Source of the DNA: Streptomyces narbonensis
GTDB lineage: Bacteria; Actinomycetota; Actinomycetes; Streptomycetales; Streptomycetaceae
Direction: 5' to 3'
Length of the DNA: 64,000 nt
NCBI RefSeq assembly: GCF_014649015.1
Contig: NZ_BMSF01000011.1
Coordinates: 1-64,000, forward strand
The notes under the pieces are model-generated. The model was given only the letters and a program-made list of their open reading frames with translations. It did no database searches and was not told the origin of the DNA. The translations under genes were made by a program, and so were the position numbers. Numbering within the stretch: position 1 is the stretch's first letter; each line of letters opens with the position of its first letter. Shown here piece after piece: positions 28,546-36,222 of this stretch.

Positions 28546-29661
28546 ATGAAGGTCGGCATCCCCCGCGAGGTCAAGAACAACGAGTTCCGCGTGGCCATCA
28601 CCCCCGCCGGTGTCCACGAGCTCGTCCGCAACGGCCACCAGGTCTTCATCGAGCAGAACGCCGGTGTCGGCTCCTCGATCACGGACGCGGAGTACGTCGG
28701 CGCCGGCGCCGAGATCCTCCCCACGGCCGACGAGGTCTGGGCCATCGCCGACCTGCTGCTCAAGGTCAAGGAGCCCATCGCGGAGGAGTACCACCGCCTC
28801 CGCAAGGACCAGACCCTCTTCACGTACCTGCACCTCGCCGCCTCCCGCGAGTGCACGGACGCGCTGCTCGAGTCCGGCACCACCGCCATCGCCTACGAGA
28901 CCGTCGAGACCGCGAACCGCGCCCTGCCGCTGCTCGCCCCGATGTCCGAGGTCGCGGGCCGCCTGGCCCCGCAGGTCGGCGCGTACCACCTGATGCGCTC
29001 GGTCGGCGGCCGTGGCGTCCTCCCCGGCGGCGTCCCCGGCACCCACGCCGGCGAGTGCGTCGTCATCGGCGGCGGCGTCTCCGGCTGGAACGCCACGCAG
29101 ATCGCCGTCGGCATGGGCTTCCACGTGACCCTGCTCGACCGCGACATCAACAAGCTCCGAGAGGCCGACAGGATCTTCGGCACCAAGGTGAAGACGATCG
29201 TCTCCAACGCCTACGAGCTGGAGAAGGCCGTCGTCGAGGCCGACCTCGTCATCGGCGCCGTCCTCATCCCGGGCGCCAAGGCCCCGAAGCTGGTCACCAA
29301 CGAGCTCGTCGCCAAGATGAAGCCCGGAAGTGTCCTTGTCGACATTGCGATCGACCAGGGCGGTTGCTTCGAGGACTCCCACGCGACCACCCACGCCGAG
29401 CCGACCTTCCAGGTCCACAACTCGGTCTTCTACTGCGTCGCCAACATGCCCGGCGCCGTCCCGAACACCTCCACCTACGCGCTCACCAACGCCACGCTGC
29501 CCTACATCGTGTCGCTGGCGAACAACGGCTGGGTCGAGGCGCTGCGCCGCGACGCCGCCCTCGGTCTGGGCCTCAACACCCATGACGGCAAGGTGGTTTA
29601 CAAGGAGGTCGCCGAGGCGCACGGCCTCGACCACGTCGAGCTGAGCACCCTCCTGGGCTGA
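28546..29661 (+). CDS. ald: Alanine dehydrogenase
   Basis: Encodes 371 residues, full length. The N-terminus [17 protein letters not shown] is diagnostic. Catalytic residues are visible: K75 in LLKVKEP, H96 in TYLHLAA and D270 in DIAIDQGG. The Rossmann motif GGGVSG is at 175-180. It interconverts L-alanine and pyruvate plus ammonium with NAD in the cytoplasm. No strong ribosome site is present. The gene is monocistronic, with a hairpin downstream. Confidence 0.96.
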   Translation: MKVGIPREVKNNEFRVAITPAGVHELVRNGHQVFIEQNAGVGSSITDAEYVGAGAEILPTADEVWAIADLLLKVKEPIAEEYHRLRKDQTLFTYLHLAASRECTDALLESGTTAIAYETVETANRALPLLAPMSEVAGRLAPQVGAYHLMRSVGGRGVLPGGVPGTHAGECVVIGGGVSGWNATQIAVGMGFHVTLLDRDINKLREADRIFGTKVKTIVSNAYELEKAVVEADLVIGAVLIPGAKAPKLVTNELVAKMKPGSVLVDIAIDQGGCFEDSHATTHAEPTFQVHNSVFYCVANMPGAVPNTSTYALTNATLPYIVSLANNGWVEALRRDAALGLGLNTHDGKVVYKEVAEAHGLDHVELSTLLG

Positions 29662-29705
29662 CCCGCGAGGCGTCGCCGTCAACCGGTGCCGTCAATGCCA
29701 CACAC

Positions 29706-29738
29706 CCGGCCGGACCTTGTTCGACAAGGTCCGGCCGG
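29706..29738 (+). terminator. Terminator after ald
   Basis: A perfect 13-bp stem (CCGGCCGGACCTT with its complement) and 7-base loop lie 45 bases past the ald stop. There is no T run, as is common in high-GC genomes. Confidence 0.75.
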
Positions 29739-30001
29739 CCGTGCGTCCGGCCGCGTCCGGGGCCCGAGCAACTCGCCTCGAACGTAACCCTTTAACCGTT
29801 TCGCACACCCCTGAAACGTGCGGATGCATGCCTGTGCACCCTTGACAGAGACGTGTTCGGTTGCCGACACATCCGGCCGGGTCCGGCGGATTGTGTTGCT
29901 GCGGAGCGGTGACACGCCATAGAGTCGCCAACCGTCGGCATGGTGCCACGCTGACCTATCGATAAATGTTCCTGGTGACATCCAAGGAGGTAAGACGACT
30001 T
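29739..30001. other. Upstream region of parA
   Basis: About 260 bases without a gene, less GC-rich than the surroundings around 29780-29980. It contains a TAGAGT -10-like hexamer at 29920-29925 and, at its end, an exceptionally strong Shine-Dalgarno AAGGAGGT (29984-29991) that fixes the parA start at 30002. Confidence 0.5.
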
Positions 30002-31135
30002 GTGAATGAGTCGACAATTACTCCCGGGAGCGGTGCGCCAGGTGCTCCGATCGGCTCCGTCGCGGTGCGGACCTTCGCGACGCACCAGCCCATGACGACA
30101 GCCCACACGATGAAGACGATGGACGGCCTACACGTGAACGCCACGGCCGGCAACGAGATGGGCCGAGAGTCCACCCACTTCGCCGCCTTTGACGAGGTGC
30201 CCGAGGGGCACTTCTACGACCCCGACGCCGAGTACGAGCCCGACCCGGAGTACGCGGCCACCCTCGCACCCGACGCTGCCCGCCAGCGCCGCGAGCGGAT
30301 CGGCCCCACCGGACGGCCCCTGCCGTACTTCCCGATCCCGGGTCCCCTGACCGACCACGGACCCGCCAAGATCATCGCGATGTGCAACCAGAAGGGCGGC
30401 GTCGGCAAGACCACGTCGACCATCAACCTGGGTGCCGCGCTCGCCGAGTACGGACGACGGGTGCTGCTCGTCGACTTCGACCCGCAGGGAGCCCTGTCGG
30501 TCGGCCTCGGCGTGAACCCGATGGAGCTCGACCTCACCGTCTACAACCTGCTCATGGAGCGGGGCATGTCGGCGGACGAGGTGCTCCTCAAGACCGCGGT
30601 GCCCAACATGGACCTGCTGCCGAGCAACATCGACCTCTCGGCCGCCGAAGTCCAGCTCGTCAGCGAGGTCGCGCGCGAGTCCACGCTCCAGCGCGCCCTG
30701 AAGCCGCTGATGAACGACTACGACTACATCGTGATCGACTGTCAGCCCTCGCTCGGCCTGCTGACCGTGAACGCCCTGACGGCGGCTCACAAGGTCATCG
30801 TGCCGCTGGAATGCGAGTTCTTCGCCCTCCGCGGAGTGGCACTGCTGACCGAGACGATCGAGAAGGTCCAGGAGCGGCTCAACCCCGACCTGGAGCTCGA
30901 CGGCATCCTCGCCACGATGTACGACTCGCGGACCGTGCACAGCCGTGAGGTCCTCGCGCGCGTCGTCGAGGCCTTCGACGACCACGTGTACCACACGGTC
31001 ATCGGGCGGACCGTGCGCTTCCCGGAGACCACGGTCGCCGGCGAGCCCATCACCACGTACGCCTCGAACTCCGTGGGCGCCGCCGCCTACCGTCAGCTCG
31101 CCAGGGAGGTGCTCGCCCGGTGTCACGCCGAGTGA
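30002..31135 (+). CDS. ParA family ATPase (chromosome-organisation cluster)
   Basis: Encodes 377 residues. About 120 N-terminal residues are polar and Met/Asp/Glu/Pro-rich; the ATPase begins with the deviant Walker A QKGGVGKTTSTINLG at ~130, then VLLVDFDPQGALSVGLG and VIDCQPSLGLLTVNAL. It is not the oriC-proximal ParA; this ParA type lies beside scpA/scpB in actinobacteria. A perfect AAGGAGGT 10 bases before GTG decides the start. The stop overlaps a gene whose product has a ribbon-helix-helix-like end, the layout of type Ib partition cassettes. Confidence 0.9.
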   Translation: MNESTITPGSGAPGAPIGSVAVRTFATHQPMTTAHTMKTMDGLHVNATAGNEMGRESTHFAAFDEVPEGHFYDPDAEYEPDPEYAATLAPDAARQRRERIGPTGRPLPYFPIPGPLTDHGPAKIIAMCNQKGGVGKTTSTINLGAALAEYGRRVLLVDFDPQGALSVGLGVNPMELDLTVYNLLMERGMSADEVLLKTAVPNMDLLPSNIDLSAAEVQLVSEVARESTLQRALKPLMNDYDYIVIDCQPSLGLLTVNALTAAHKVIVPLECEFFALRGVALLTETIEKVQERLNPDLELDGILATMYDSRTVHSREVLARVVEAFDDHVYHTVIGRTVRFPETTVAGEPITTYASNSVGAAAYRQLAREVLARCHAE

Positions 31136-31626
31136 GTCTGCCCGGCGCCGACGAACTCTTCCGTACGACCGGGGGGACGGCGCTCCAGTCGTCCTCACCC
31201 CGACGGGCCGTCCCGGCCCCGGCGGGCGAGAGCGACACGGCGGCGGCCGAGGGCTCCGCGGAGCACACGGCCGCGGACTCCGAGGCGGCAGAACCGCGGG
31301 CCCGGACGGCGGAGCCGGAAGGCCCCGCCGCCCCGAAGCCCGTGGGCCCCGCCGCGGTCCCGGCCCCGCAGGCCGCCCGGCGGCGCGGTGGCCGCACCCC
31401 GAACAGGCGGCCCAGCGGCCGTGAGCGCCACGACGAGAAGATCACGGTCTACGTCTCCGCCGAGGAGCTCATGGACCTGGAGCACGCCCGGCTGGTGCTC
31501 CGCGGCGAGCACGGCCTCGCCGTCGACCGGGGCCGGATCGTCCGGGAGGCGGTCGCCGTCGTCCTGGCGGACCTGGAGTCCCGCGGCGACGCGAGCATCC
31601 TCGTACGCCGCCTGCGCGGCCGCTGA
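31132..31626 (+). CDS. Small protein with ribbon-helix-helix-like C-terminus (ParA partner candidate)
   Basis: Encodes 164 residues. Residues ~1-98 are Ala/Pro/Glu-rich and disordered, ending in an RRRGGRTPNRRPSGRERHDE basic stretch. The last ~60 residues (KITVYVSAEELMDLEHARLVL, then DRGRIVREAVAVVLADLE) read as one beta strand and two helices, the RHH/MetJ-Arc pattern. The GTG start overlaps the parA stop (GTGA); another GTG lies at 31120. I infer DNA binding and pairing with the ParA ATPase, as ParG pairs with ParF. Function has not been shown to my knowledge. Confidence 0.78.
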   Translation: MSLPGADELFRTTGGTALQSSSPRRAVPAPAGESDTAAAEGSAEHTAADSEAAEPRARTAEPEGPAAPKPVGPAAVPAPQAARRRGGRTPNRRPSGRERHDEKITVYVSAEELMDLEHARLVLRGEHGLAVDRGRIVREAVAVVLADLESRGDASILVRRLRGR

Positions 31627-31674
31627 CGGTAGCCTGCGGGCTGCTGCCGAGCTCTCCGTTCCCCCTGGACCCCC

Positions 31675-32988
31675 ATGCGCCACACCTCTGACGAAACGTC
31701 CCGCCCGCCGGGCCGCCGCCCCCTGGGCCGCGGCCCGGGCGGGACGCGGGGGCCCGCGCCCGACGGGGCGGGGGTGGAGCCGGCCGGGGCGGACGCTGCG
31801 GAGGAGCCTGCGGCGGAGACGCTGGTCGAACCCGTACCCGTCGCGGAACCCGTGGCCGAGTCGGTGGCCGAGTCGGTGGTCGAGTCCTTGGCCGGGCTCG
31901 AAGGCGGGCCTGTGGCCGAGTCCCCGGCCGGGCTCGAAGCCGAGCCCGTCGACGTGTTCATGGCCGAGTTTGAGGCCGAACCTGAGGTCGCACCCGTCGC
32001 GGAGGCTGCGGCCTCCCCGGCCGGACCTGCGCCCCGGGCCGTGCCCGAGCCCGTCGGCGAGTCCGGGGCCGTCGCTCCTGCCGGGGGCGAGGCCGGGGAC
32101 GGACGGTTCACCGTGCGGCTCGCGAACTTCGAGGGGCCCTTCGACCTGCTCCTCCAGCTCATCACCAAGCACAAGCTCGACGTCACCGAGGTCGCCCTCT
32201 CCCAGGTCACCGACGAGTTCATGGCGCACCTCCGCGCCCTGGGCCCCGACGGCGACCTCGACCAGACCACCGAGTTCCTCGTCGTCGCCGCCACCCTGCT
32301 CGACCTCAAGGCCGCCCGGCTGCTGCCCGTCGCAGAGGTGGAGGACGAGGCCGACCTCGCCCTCCTGGAGGCCCGCGACCTGCTCTTCGCCCGCCTCCTC
32401 CAGTACCGCGCGTACAAGCGGATCGCGGAGATCTTCCAGGACCGCTGGGAGGCCGAGGGCCGTCGCCACCCCCGTACCGTCGGACTCGAACCGCACCACG
32501 CCGAGCTGCTCCCCGAGGTCGTCATCTCCATCGGGGCCGAGGGCTTCGCCAAGCTGGCCGTCAAGGCCATGCAGCCCAAGGCCGAACCCCAGGTGTACGT
32601 CGACCACATCCACGCCCCGCTCGTCAGCGTCCGCGAGCAGGCCGCCGTGGTCGTCGCGCTGCTGCGCGAGCGCGGGACCGCGGCCTTCCGCGAGCTGATC
32701 GAGGACGCAGGCGACCCCCTCACGGTCGTCGCCCGCTTTCTCGCGCTCCTGGAGCTCTACCGGGAGAAGGCCGTCGGCCTCGACCAGGAGACGGCCCTCG
32801 GGGAGCTCACTGTCACCTGGGCCGGCGGCGACGGGGAGGCCCGCGTCACCGACGAGTTCGACCGGGAACCCGACCCGGACCGGGAACCCGACCCGGACCG
32901 GGAATCCGACCTGGACCGGGAATCCGACCCGGATCCCGCAGTCGACCCGGACCCCGCATCCGCCCCAGAAACGGAGGCCCAGGAGTGA
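31675..32988 (+). CDS. scpA: Segregation and condensation protein A with long low-complexity ends
   Basis: Encodes 437 residues against ~250 for typical ScpA. The kleisin core starts near 143 (FTVRLANFEGPFDLLLQLI) and includes LVVAATLLDLKAARLLP, ending near 385. The first ~140 residues are Pro/Ala/Glu/Val repeats and the tail holds DREPDP hexapeptides. ScpA bridges Smc heads with ScpB in condensin. The ATG at 31675 has no clear ribosome site, and start sites further downstream in the extension cannot be excluded. It overlaps scpB by 4 bases. Confidence 0.9.
   Translation: MRHTSDETSRPPGRRPLGRGPGGTRGPAPDGAGVEPAGADAAEEPAAETLVEPVPVAEPVAESVAESVVESLAGLEGGPVAESPAGLEAEPVDVFMAEFEAEPEVAPVAEAAASPAGPAPRAVPEPVGESGAVAPAGGEAGDGRFTVRLANFEGPFDLLLQLITKHKLDVTEVALSQVTDEFMAHLRALGPDGDLDQTTEFLVVAATLLDLKAARLLPVAEVEDEADLALLEARDLLFARLLQYRAYKRIAEIFQDRWEAEGRRHPRTVGLEPHHAELLPEVVISIGAEGFAKLAVKAMQPKAEPQVYVDHIHAPLVSVREQAAVVVALLRERGTAAFRELIEDAGDPLTVVARFLALLELYREKAVGLDQETALGELTVTWAGGDGEARVTDEFDREPDPDREPDPDRESDLDRESDPDPAVDPDPASAPETEAQE
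32860..32931 (+). repeat. Four 18-bp in-frame repeats in the scpA tail
   Basis: Units at 32860, 32878, 32896 and 32914 encode DRE[P/S]D[P/L]. Units 1 and 2 are identical, the others differ by one or two bases. They lie in the disordered acidic tail of ScpA. Confidence 0.92.
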
Positions 32989-33578
32989 GCGACCTCAAGC
33001 CCTCCCTCGAAGCCGTCCTGATGGTCGTCGACGAGCCCGCCACCGAGCAGCACCTCGCCAAGGTCCTGGACCGGACCCCGCGCGAGGTGGCCGACGCCCT
33101 GCACGAGCTGGCCGACGAGTACACCGCCCAGGGCCGCGGCTTCGAGCTGCGGCGGGTGGCCGGCGGCTGGCGCTACTACACGCGGGCGGCCCACGCCGCA
33201 GCCGTCGAGGCCTTCGTGCTCGACGGCCAGCAGGCCCGCCTCACCCAGGCGGCCCTGGAGACCCTCGCGGTCGTCGCGTACCGCCAGCCGGTCAGCCGTT
33301 CCCGGGTCTCCGCGGTCCGCGGGGTCAACTGCGACGGGGTCATGCGGACCCTTCTCCAGCGGGGTCTGGTGGAGGAGGCGGGCGCGGAACCCGAAACAGG
33401 TGCGATCCTGTACAGGACGACGAACTACTTCCTGGAGCGGATGGGCCTGCGCGGCCTGGACGAACTCCCCGAGCTCGCGCCTTTCCTCCCCGAGGCGGAG
33501 GCGGTCGAGCCGGACTCGCTGGAAGGCGTCCCGTCGTTCGATCCGGACGCAGACGTAGACGACAAGACGGAAATTTGA
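32985..33578 (+). CDS. scpB: Segregation and condensation protein B
   Basis: Encodes 197 residues of the ScpB winged-helix family: LEAVLMVVDEPATEQHLAKVL at the start and LTQAALETLAVVAYRQPVSRSRVSAVRGVNCDGVMRTLLQRGLVEE in the second winged helix, written here only to place residues ~85-130. It dimerises and binds ScpA in the Smc complex. The GTG start overlaps the scpA stop, and its own stop overlaps the rluB start, so translation is tightly coupled. Confidence 0.94.
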   Translation: MSDLKPSLEAVLMVVDEPATEQHLAKVLDRTPREVADALHELADEYTAQGRGFELRRVAGGWRYYTRAAHAAAVEAFVLDGQQARLTQAALETLAVVAYRQPVSRSRVSAVRGVNCDGVMRTLLQRGLVEEAGAEPETGAILYRTTNYFLERMGLRGLDELPELAPFLPEAEAVEPDSLEGVPSFDPDADVDDKTEI

Positions 33579-34819
33579 TGCGAAGCAGCAGCGGCAGGAA
33601 CAGCAGCGGAAACAACGGCGGGAGCCGTGGTGGCAACAGCGGCGGCCGCGGCGGCAGCGGCGGTGGCCGCGGCGGCAGCAGCAGCGGTGGCGGTGGCTAC
33701 CGGGGCGGCAGCGGCGGCGGCGGTCGTGGTGGCAGCGGAGGCGGTGCCGGTCGTGGTGGCAGCGGCAGCGGCGGTGGCGGTGGCTACCGCGGCGCCGGCG
33801 GCGGCCGCGACGACAGGCAGGGCGGCGGCAGCGGCAGGCCGCGCAACCCGCGTCCCGAGGAGCGCCAGTACGACGTCCCCGGCCTCGGCGGCTCCGCCGG
33901 CGGCCCCAAGAGCGGCCGCGGCTCCTCCGCGCGCGGTGGCGCCAAGGGTGGTCCCCGGCAGTCCCCGCAGCGCGGTGGCGGCCGTACGACCCCGGCCCGC
34001 TCGCGCGAGTACGACGCCCGCACGGAGGAGCGCAACCGGGAGCGGTACGCCGGCAAGCCGGAGATCAAGACCCCGAAGACCTTCCCCGGCGCCGAGCAGG
34101 AGGGCGAGCGTCTGCAGAAGGTCCTCGCCCGTGCCGGTATGGGCTCCCGGCGTGCCTGCGAGGAGCTCATCGAGCAGGCCCGTGTCGAGGTCAACGGCCA
34201 GATCGTGCTCGAGCAGGGCATGCGCGTCGACCCGGAGAAGGACGAGATCAAGGTGGACGGCCTGACCGTCGCCACCCAGTCCCACCTGTTCTTCGCGCTG
34301 AACAAGCCCTCCGGCGTCGTCTCCACCATGGAGGACCCGGAAGGCCGCCAGTGCCTGGGCGACTACGTCAACAACCGTGAGACCCGGCTCTTCCACGTCG
34401 GCCGGCTCGACACGGAGACCGAGGGCATCATCCTGCTCACCAACCACGGTGAGCTGGCCCACCGCCTCACGCACCCCAAGTACGGCGTGAAGAAGACCTA
34501 CCTCGCCGCGATCACCGGCCCGCTGCCCCGCGAGGTCGGCCGCATGCTCAAGGACGGCATCGAGCTGGAGGACGGGTACGCCCGCGCCGACCACTTCCGT
34601 GTCGTCGAGCAGACCGGCAAGAACTACCTGGTCGAGGTCACGCTGCACGAGGGCCGCAAGCACATCGTGCGCCGGATGCTGGCCGAGGCCGGCTTCCCGG
34701 TCGACAAGCTGGTCCGTACGGCCTTCGGTCCGATCTCCCTGGGCGACCAGAAGTCGGGCTGGCTGCGTCGTCTGACCAACACCGAGGTCGGCATGCTGAT
34801 GAAGGAAGTCGGGATGTAG
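33578..34819 (+). CDS. RsuA/RluB-type pseudouridine synthase with Gly/Ser/Arg-rich N-terminus
   Basis: Encodes 413 residues. About 175 N-terminal residues are Gly/Ser/Arg repeats (GGSGGGRGG), then the S4 domain RLQKVLARAGMGSRRACEELI and the synthase domain with the catalytic Asp in HVGRLDTETEGIILLTNHG and KTYLAAI. It isomerises uridine in 23S or 16S rRNA. The extension is an RGG-like RNA-binding tail, long compared with the ~240-residue enzymes of other bacteria. The ATG overlaps the scpB stop (TGATG). Followed by a terminator. Confidence 0.92.
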   Translation: MRSSSGRNSSGNNGGSRGGNSGGRGGSGGGRGGSSSGGGGYRGGSGGGGRGGSGGGAGRGGSGSGGGGGYRGAGGGRDDRQGGGSGRPRNPRPEERQYDVPGLGGSAGGPKSGRGSSARGGAKGGPRQSPQRGGGRTTPARSREYDARTEERNRERYAGKPEIKTPKTFPGAEQEGERLQKVLARAGMGSRRACEELIEQARVEVNGQIVLEQGMRVDPEKDEIKVDGLTVATQSHLFFALNKPSGVVSTMEDPEGRQCLGDYVNNRETRLFHVGRLDTETEGIILLTNHGELAHRLTHPKYGVKKTYLAAITGPLPREVGRMLKDGIELEDGYARADHFRVVEQTGKNYLVEVTLHEGRKHIVRRMLAEAGFPVDKLVRTAFGPISLGDQKSGWLRRLTNTEVGMLMKEVGM

Positions 34820-34836
34820 TTCCCGCCCCCTCCGCG

Positions 34837-34875
34837 AGAGGCCCGTGACCGCACGTCGGTCACGGGCCTCTTTCG
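34837..34875 (+). terminator. Terminator after the pseudouridine synthase
   Basis: A perfect 14-bp stem (AGAGGCCCGTGACC with its complement) and 7-base loop is followed by TTTCGC. It separates the parA-scp-rlu operon from the NAD-salvage promoter. Confidence 0.88.
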
Positions 34876-34901
34876 CGCTTGTGGCCGGGACCCGTCAGCA
34901 T

Positions 34902-34922
34902 TTATAGTCAAGGTGACTCTTA
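34902..34922 (+). promoter_or_regulatory. Probable NrtR operator overlapping the nadR promoter
   Basis: A perfect AGTCA-AGG-TGACT inverted repeat (34906-34918) with 7 of 9 matching bases per half when extended outward. The TATAGT inside it (34903-34908) is a good -10 hexamer. The operon encodes an NrtR homologue, and NrtR operators in actinobacteria have TAGTCA/TGACTA-type halves, so this is most likely its autoregulatory site. Confidence 0.75.
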
Positions 34923-34933
34923 AGGAGGCGGGT

Positions 34934-35143
34934 GTGAGCCGCACGTTCGTCTTCATCGTCCGCATCGCCCTCGCCGCGAGCGGCAGCCGGACCTGGACCC
35001 ACGGGGGTGGACCAGGCTCCGGCTCCCTCCCGGTGCGCCGCACCGGCCGCACCGGGAGGGTCCGGCCGCTCGCGGTGGGAGGGGTGGGGACGGCATGGGA
35101 TTCGACGGCATGCGTTCCGACGGCATGGGATTCGGCGGTATGA
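34934..35143 (+). CDS. Possible leader ORF upstream of and overlapping nadR
   Basis: A 69-codon frame starting GTG at 34934, preceded by a strong AAGGAGG (34922-34928). The first ~15 residues are hydrophobic (RTFVFIVRIALAAS); the rest is Arg/Gly/Pro-rich and probably meaningless. It spans the hairpin 35025-35060 and ends inside nadR (+1 frame), so ribosomes on it would open the hairpin and reach the nadR start. It may be a regulatory leader, a remnant of an older gene or simply chance; coding is unproven. Confidence 0.35.
   Translation: MSRTFVFIVRIALAASGSRTWTHGGGPGSGSLPVRRTGRTGRVRPLAVGGVGTAWDSTACVPTAWDSAV
35025..35060 (+). promoter_or_regulatory. Stable hairpin in the nadR 5' leader
   Basis: Perfect 13-bp arms (CCCTCCCGGTGCG and its complement) with a 10-base loop, between the operator and the nadR start. 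No T run follows. It could attenuate transcription or shield the mRNA. Confidence 0.6.
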
Positions 35144-35169
35144 GCTCCGACGGCATGAGATCCCCGGGC
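35095..35169 (+). repeat. Five 15-bp repeats each beginning with ATG
   Basis: ATGs at 35095, 35110, 35125, 35140 and 35155 open consecutive 15-base units (ATGGGATTCGACGGC and variants) encoding M-x-[F/S]-[D/G]-G, the last unit more diverged. All are in the nadR frame. Confidence 0.92.
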
Positions 35170-36222
35170 TCGGGGCCCGAAGGCGGGAAGCCCGAGGGCG
35201 GTCCCAAGCGCTACGGCCACGGTCTCGTCCTCGGCCGGTTCCGTCCGCCGCACGCCGGTCACCACCACCTCGTCCGCGCCGCGGGCGAGCGGTGCGAGCG
35301 CCTCACCGTCCTCGTCCGCGCCGCCCTGGACGAGAGCCCGTCCCTGGCGGACCGGGTCGCCTGGATGCGCGAGATCCACCCGGACGTCCTCGTCGTCGGA
35401 GCCGTCGACGAGGACCTGGAGGCGGCCGTGCCCGAGCGTGTCGACGCGGTCTTCACCTCGGAGCCGTACGGGAAGGAGCCCGGCCGCCGCTTCGGCGCGG
35501 AGTCCGTGACCGTCGTCCCCGGCCCCGACCCCACCCGCTTCCCCGTCTCCGACGCCGCCGTCCGCGCCGACCTCCCCGGCTCCTGGGACTTCCTCGAGCC
35601 GCCGGTCCGCGCCGGACTCACCCGGCGCGTCGTCGTCCTCGGCGCCGAGTCCACCGGCGTCACCACCATGGCCCTCGCCCTCGCCGACCACTACCGGCGG
35701 CGCGGCGGCGTCTGGGCCCGCACCCGCTGCGTACCGGCGTACGGGCGCGAGCGCCGTGAACTCGAGCTCGCCGGACTCCGGGCCGAGCACTCCGGCGCCA
35801 CCCGGACCGGCAGCGCCTTCCGCTCCTCCGACTTCCCCGTCATCGCGCAGCGCCAGGCCGAGCTGGAGGAGGAGGCCGCCCGCGACGGCTCGCCCGTCCT
35901 CTTCTGCGACACCGACGCCTTCGCCACCGCCATCTGGCACGAGCGGCACCTGGGCACCGCGAGCGCCGAGACCGGGGAGATCGCCGCCCGCGGCCGGCAG
36001 CACCTCTGGCTGCTCACCGACCACCGGGGCGTCGGCGGCGGGGACGACGGCCTGCGGCCCTGGATGACCGCGCGTCTCCTCACCCAGCTCGCCCGCACCG
36101 GCCGCCGCACGGCCGTCCTCAGCGGCCCCCACGAGGAGCGGCTCGCGTCGGCCGTCGCCGCCGTCGACGCCCTGCTCGCCGAGGGCGCCGGCCTCGCCGA
36201 TCGCACCCAGGAGCGCCGATGA
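35095..36222 (+). CDS. nadR: NadR-like NMN adenylyltransferase / ribosylnicotinamide kinase
   Basis: Encodes 375 residues. After ~38 repetitive residues, RYGHGLVLGRFRPPHAGHHHLV carries the nucleotidyltransferase HxGH site (HAGH), and VFTSEPYGK continues that domain. The kinase half starts near 175; its P-loop reads GAESTGVTT at ~183-191, with Val where Walker A has Lys. No DNA-binding domain is present. It should make NAD from NMN and perhaps NMN from ribosylnicotinamide. GGAGGGGTGGGG precedes the first ATG. Five in-frame ATGs at 15-base intervals make the start ambiguous. Overlaps nrtR by 4 bases. Confidence 0.87.
   Translation: MGFDGMRSDGMGFGGMSSDGMRSPGSGPEGGKPEGGPKRYGHGLVLGRFRPPHAGHHHLVRAAGERCERLTVLVRAALDESPSLADRVAWMREIHPDVLVVGAVDEDLEAAVPERVDAVFTSEPYGKEPGRRFGAESVTVVPGPDPTRFPVSDAAVRADLPGSWDFLEPPVRAGLTRRVVVLGAESTGVTTMALALADHYRRRGGVWARTRCVPAYGRERRELELAGLRAEHSGATRTGSAFRSSDFPVIAQRQAELEEEAARDGSPVLFCDTDAFATAIWHERHLGTASAETGEIAARGRQHLWLLTDHRGVGGGDDGLRPWMTARLLTQLARTGRRTAVLSGPHEERLASAVAAVDALLAEGAGLADRTQERR

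Noticed and set aside
30002-31135. Main chromosomal ParA (oriC type)
   Set aside because: Its neighbours are scpA/scpB, not parB, gidB and rnpA, so it is a ParA paralogue of the condensin cluster.
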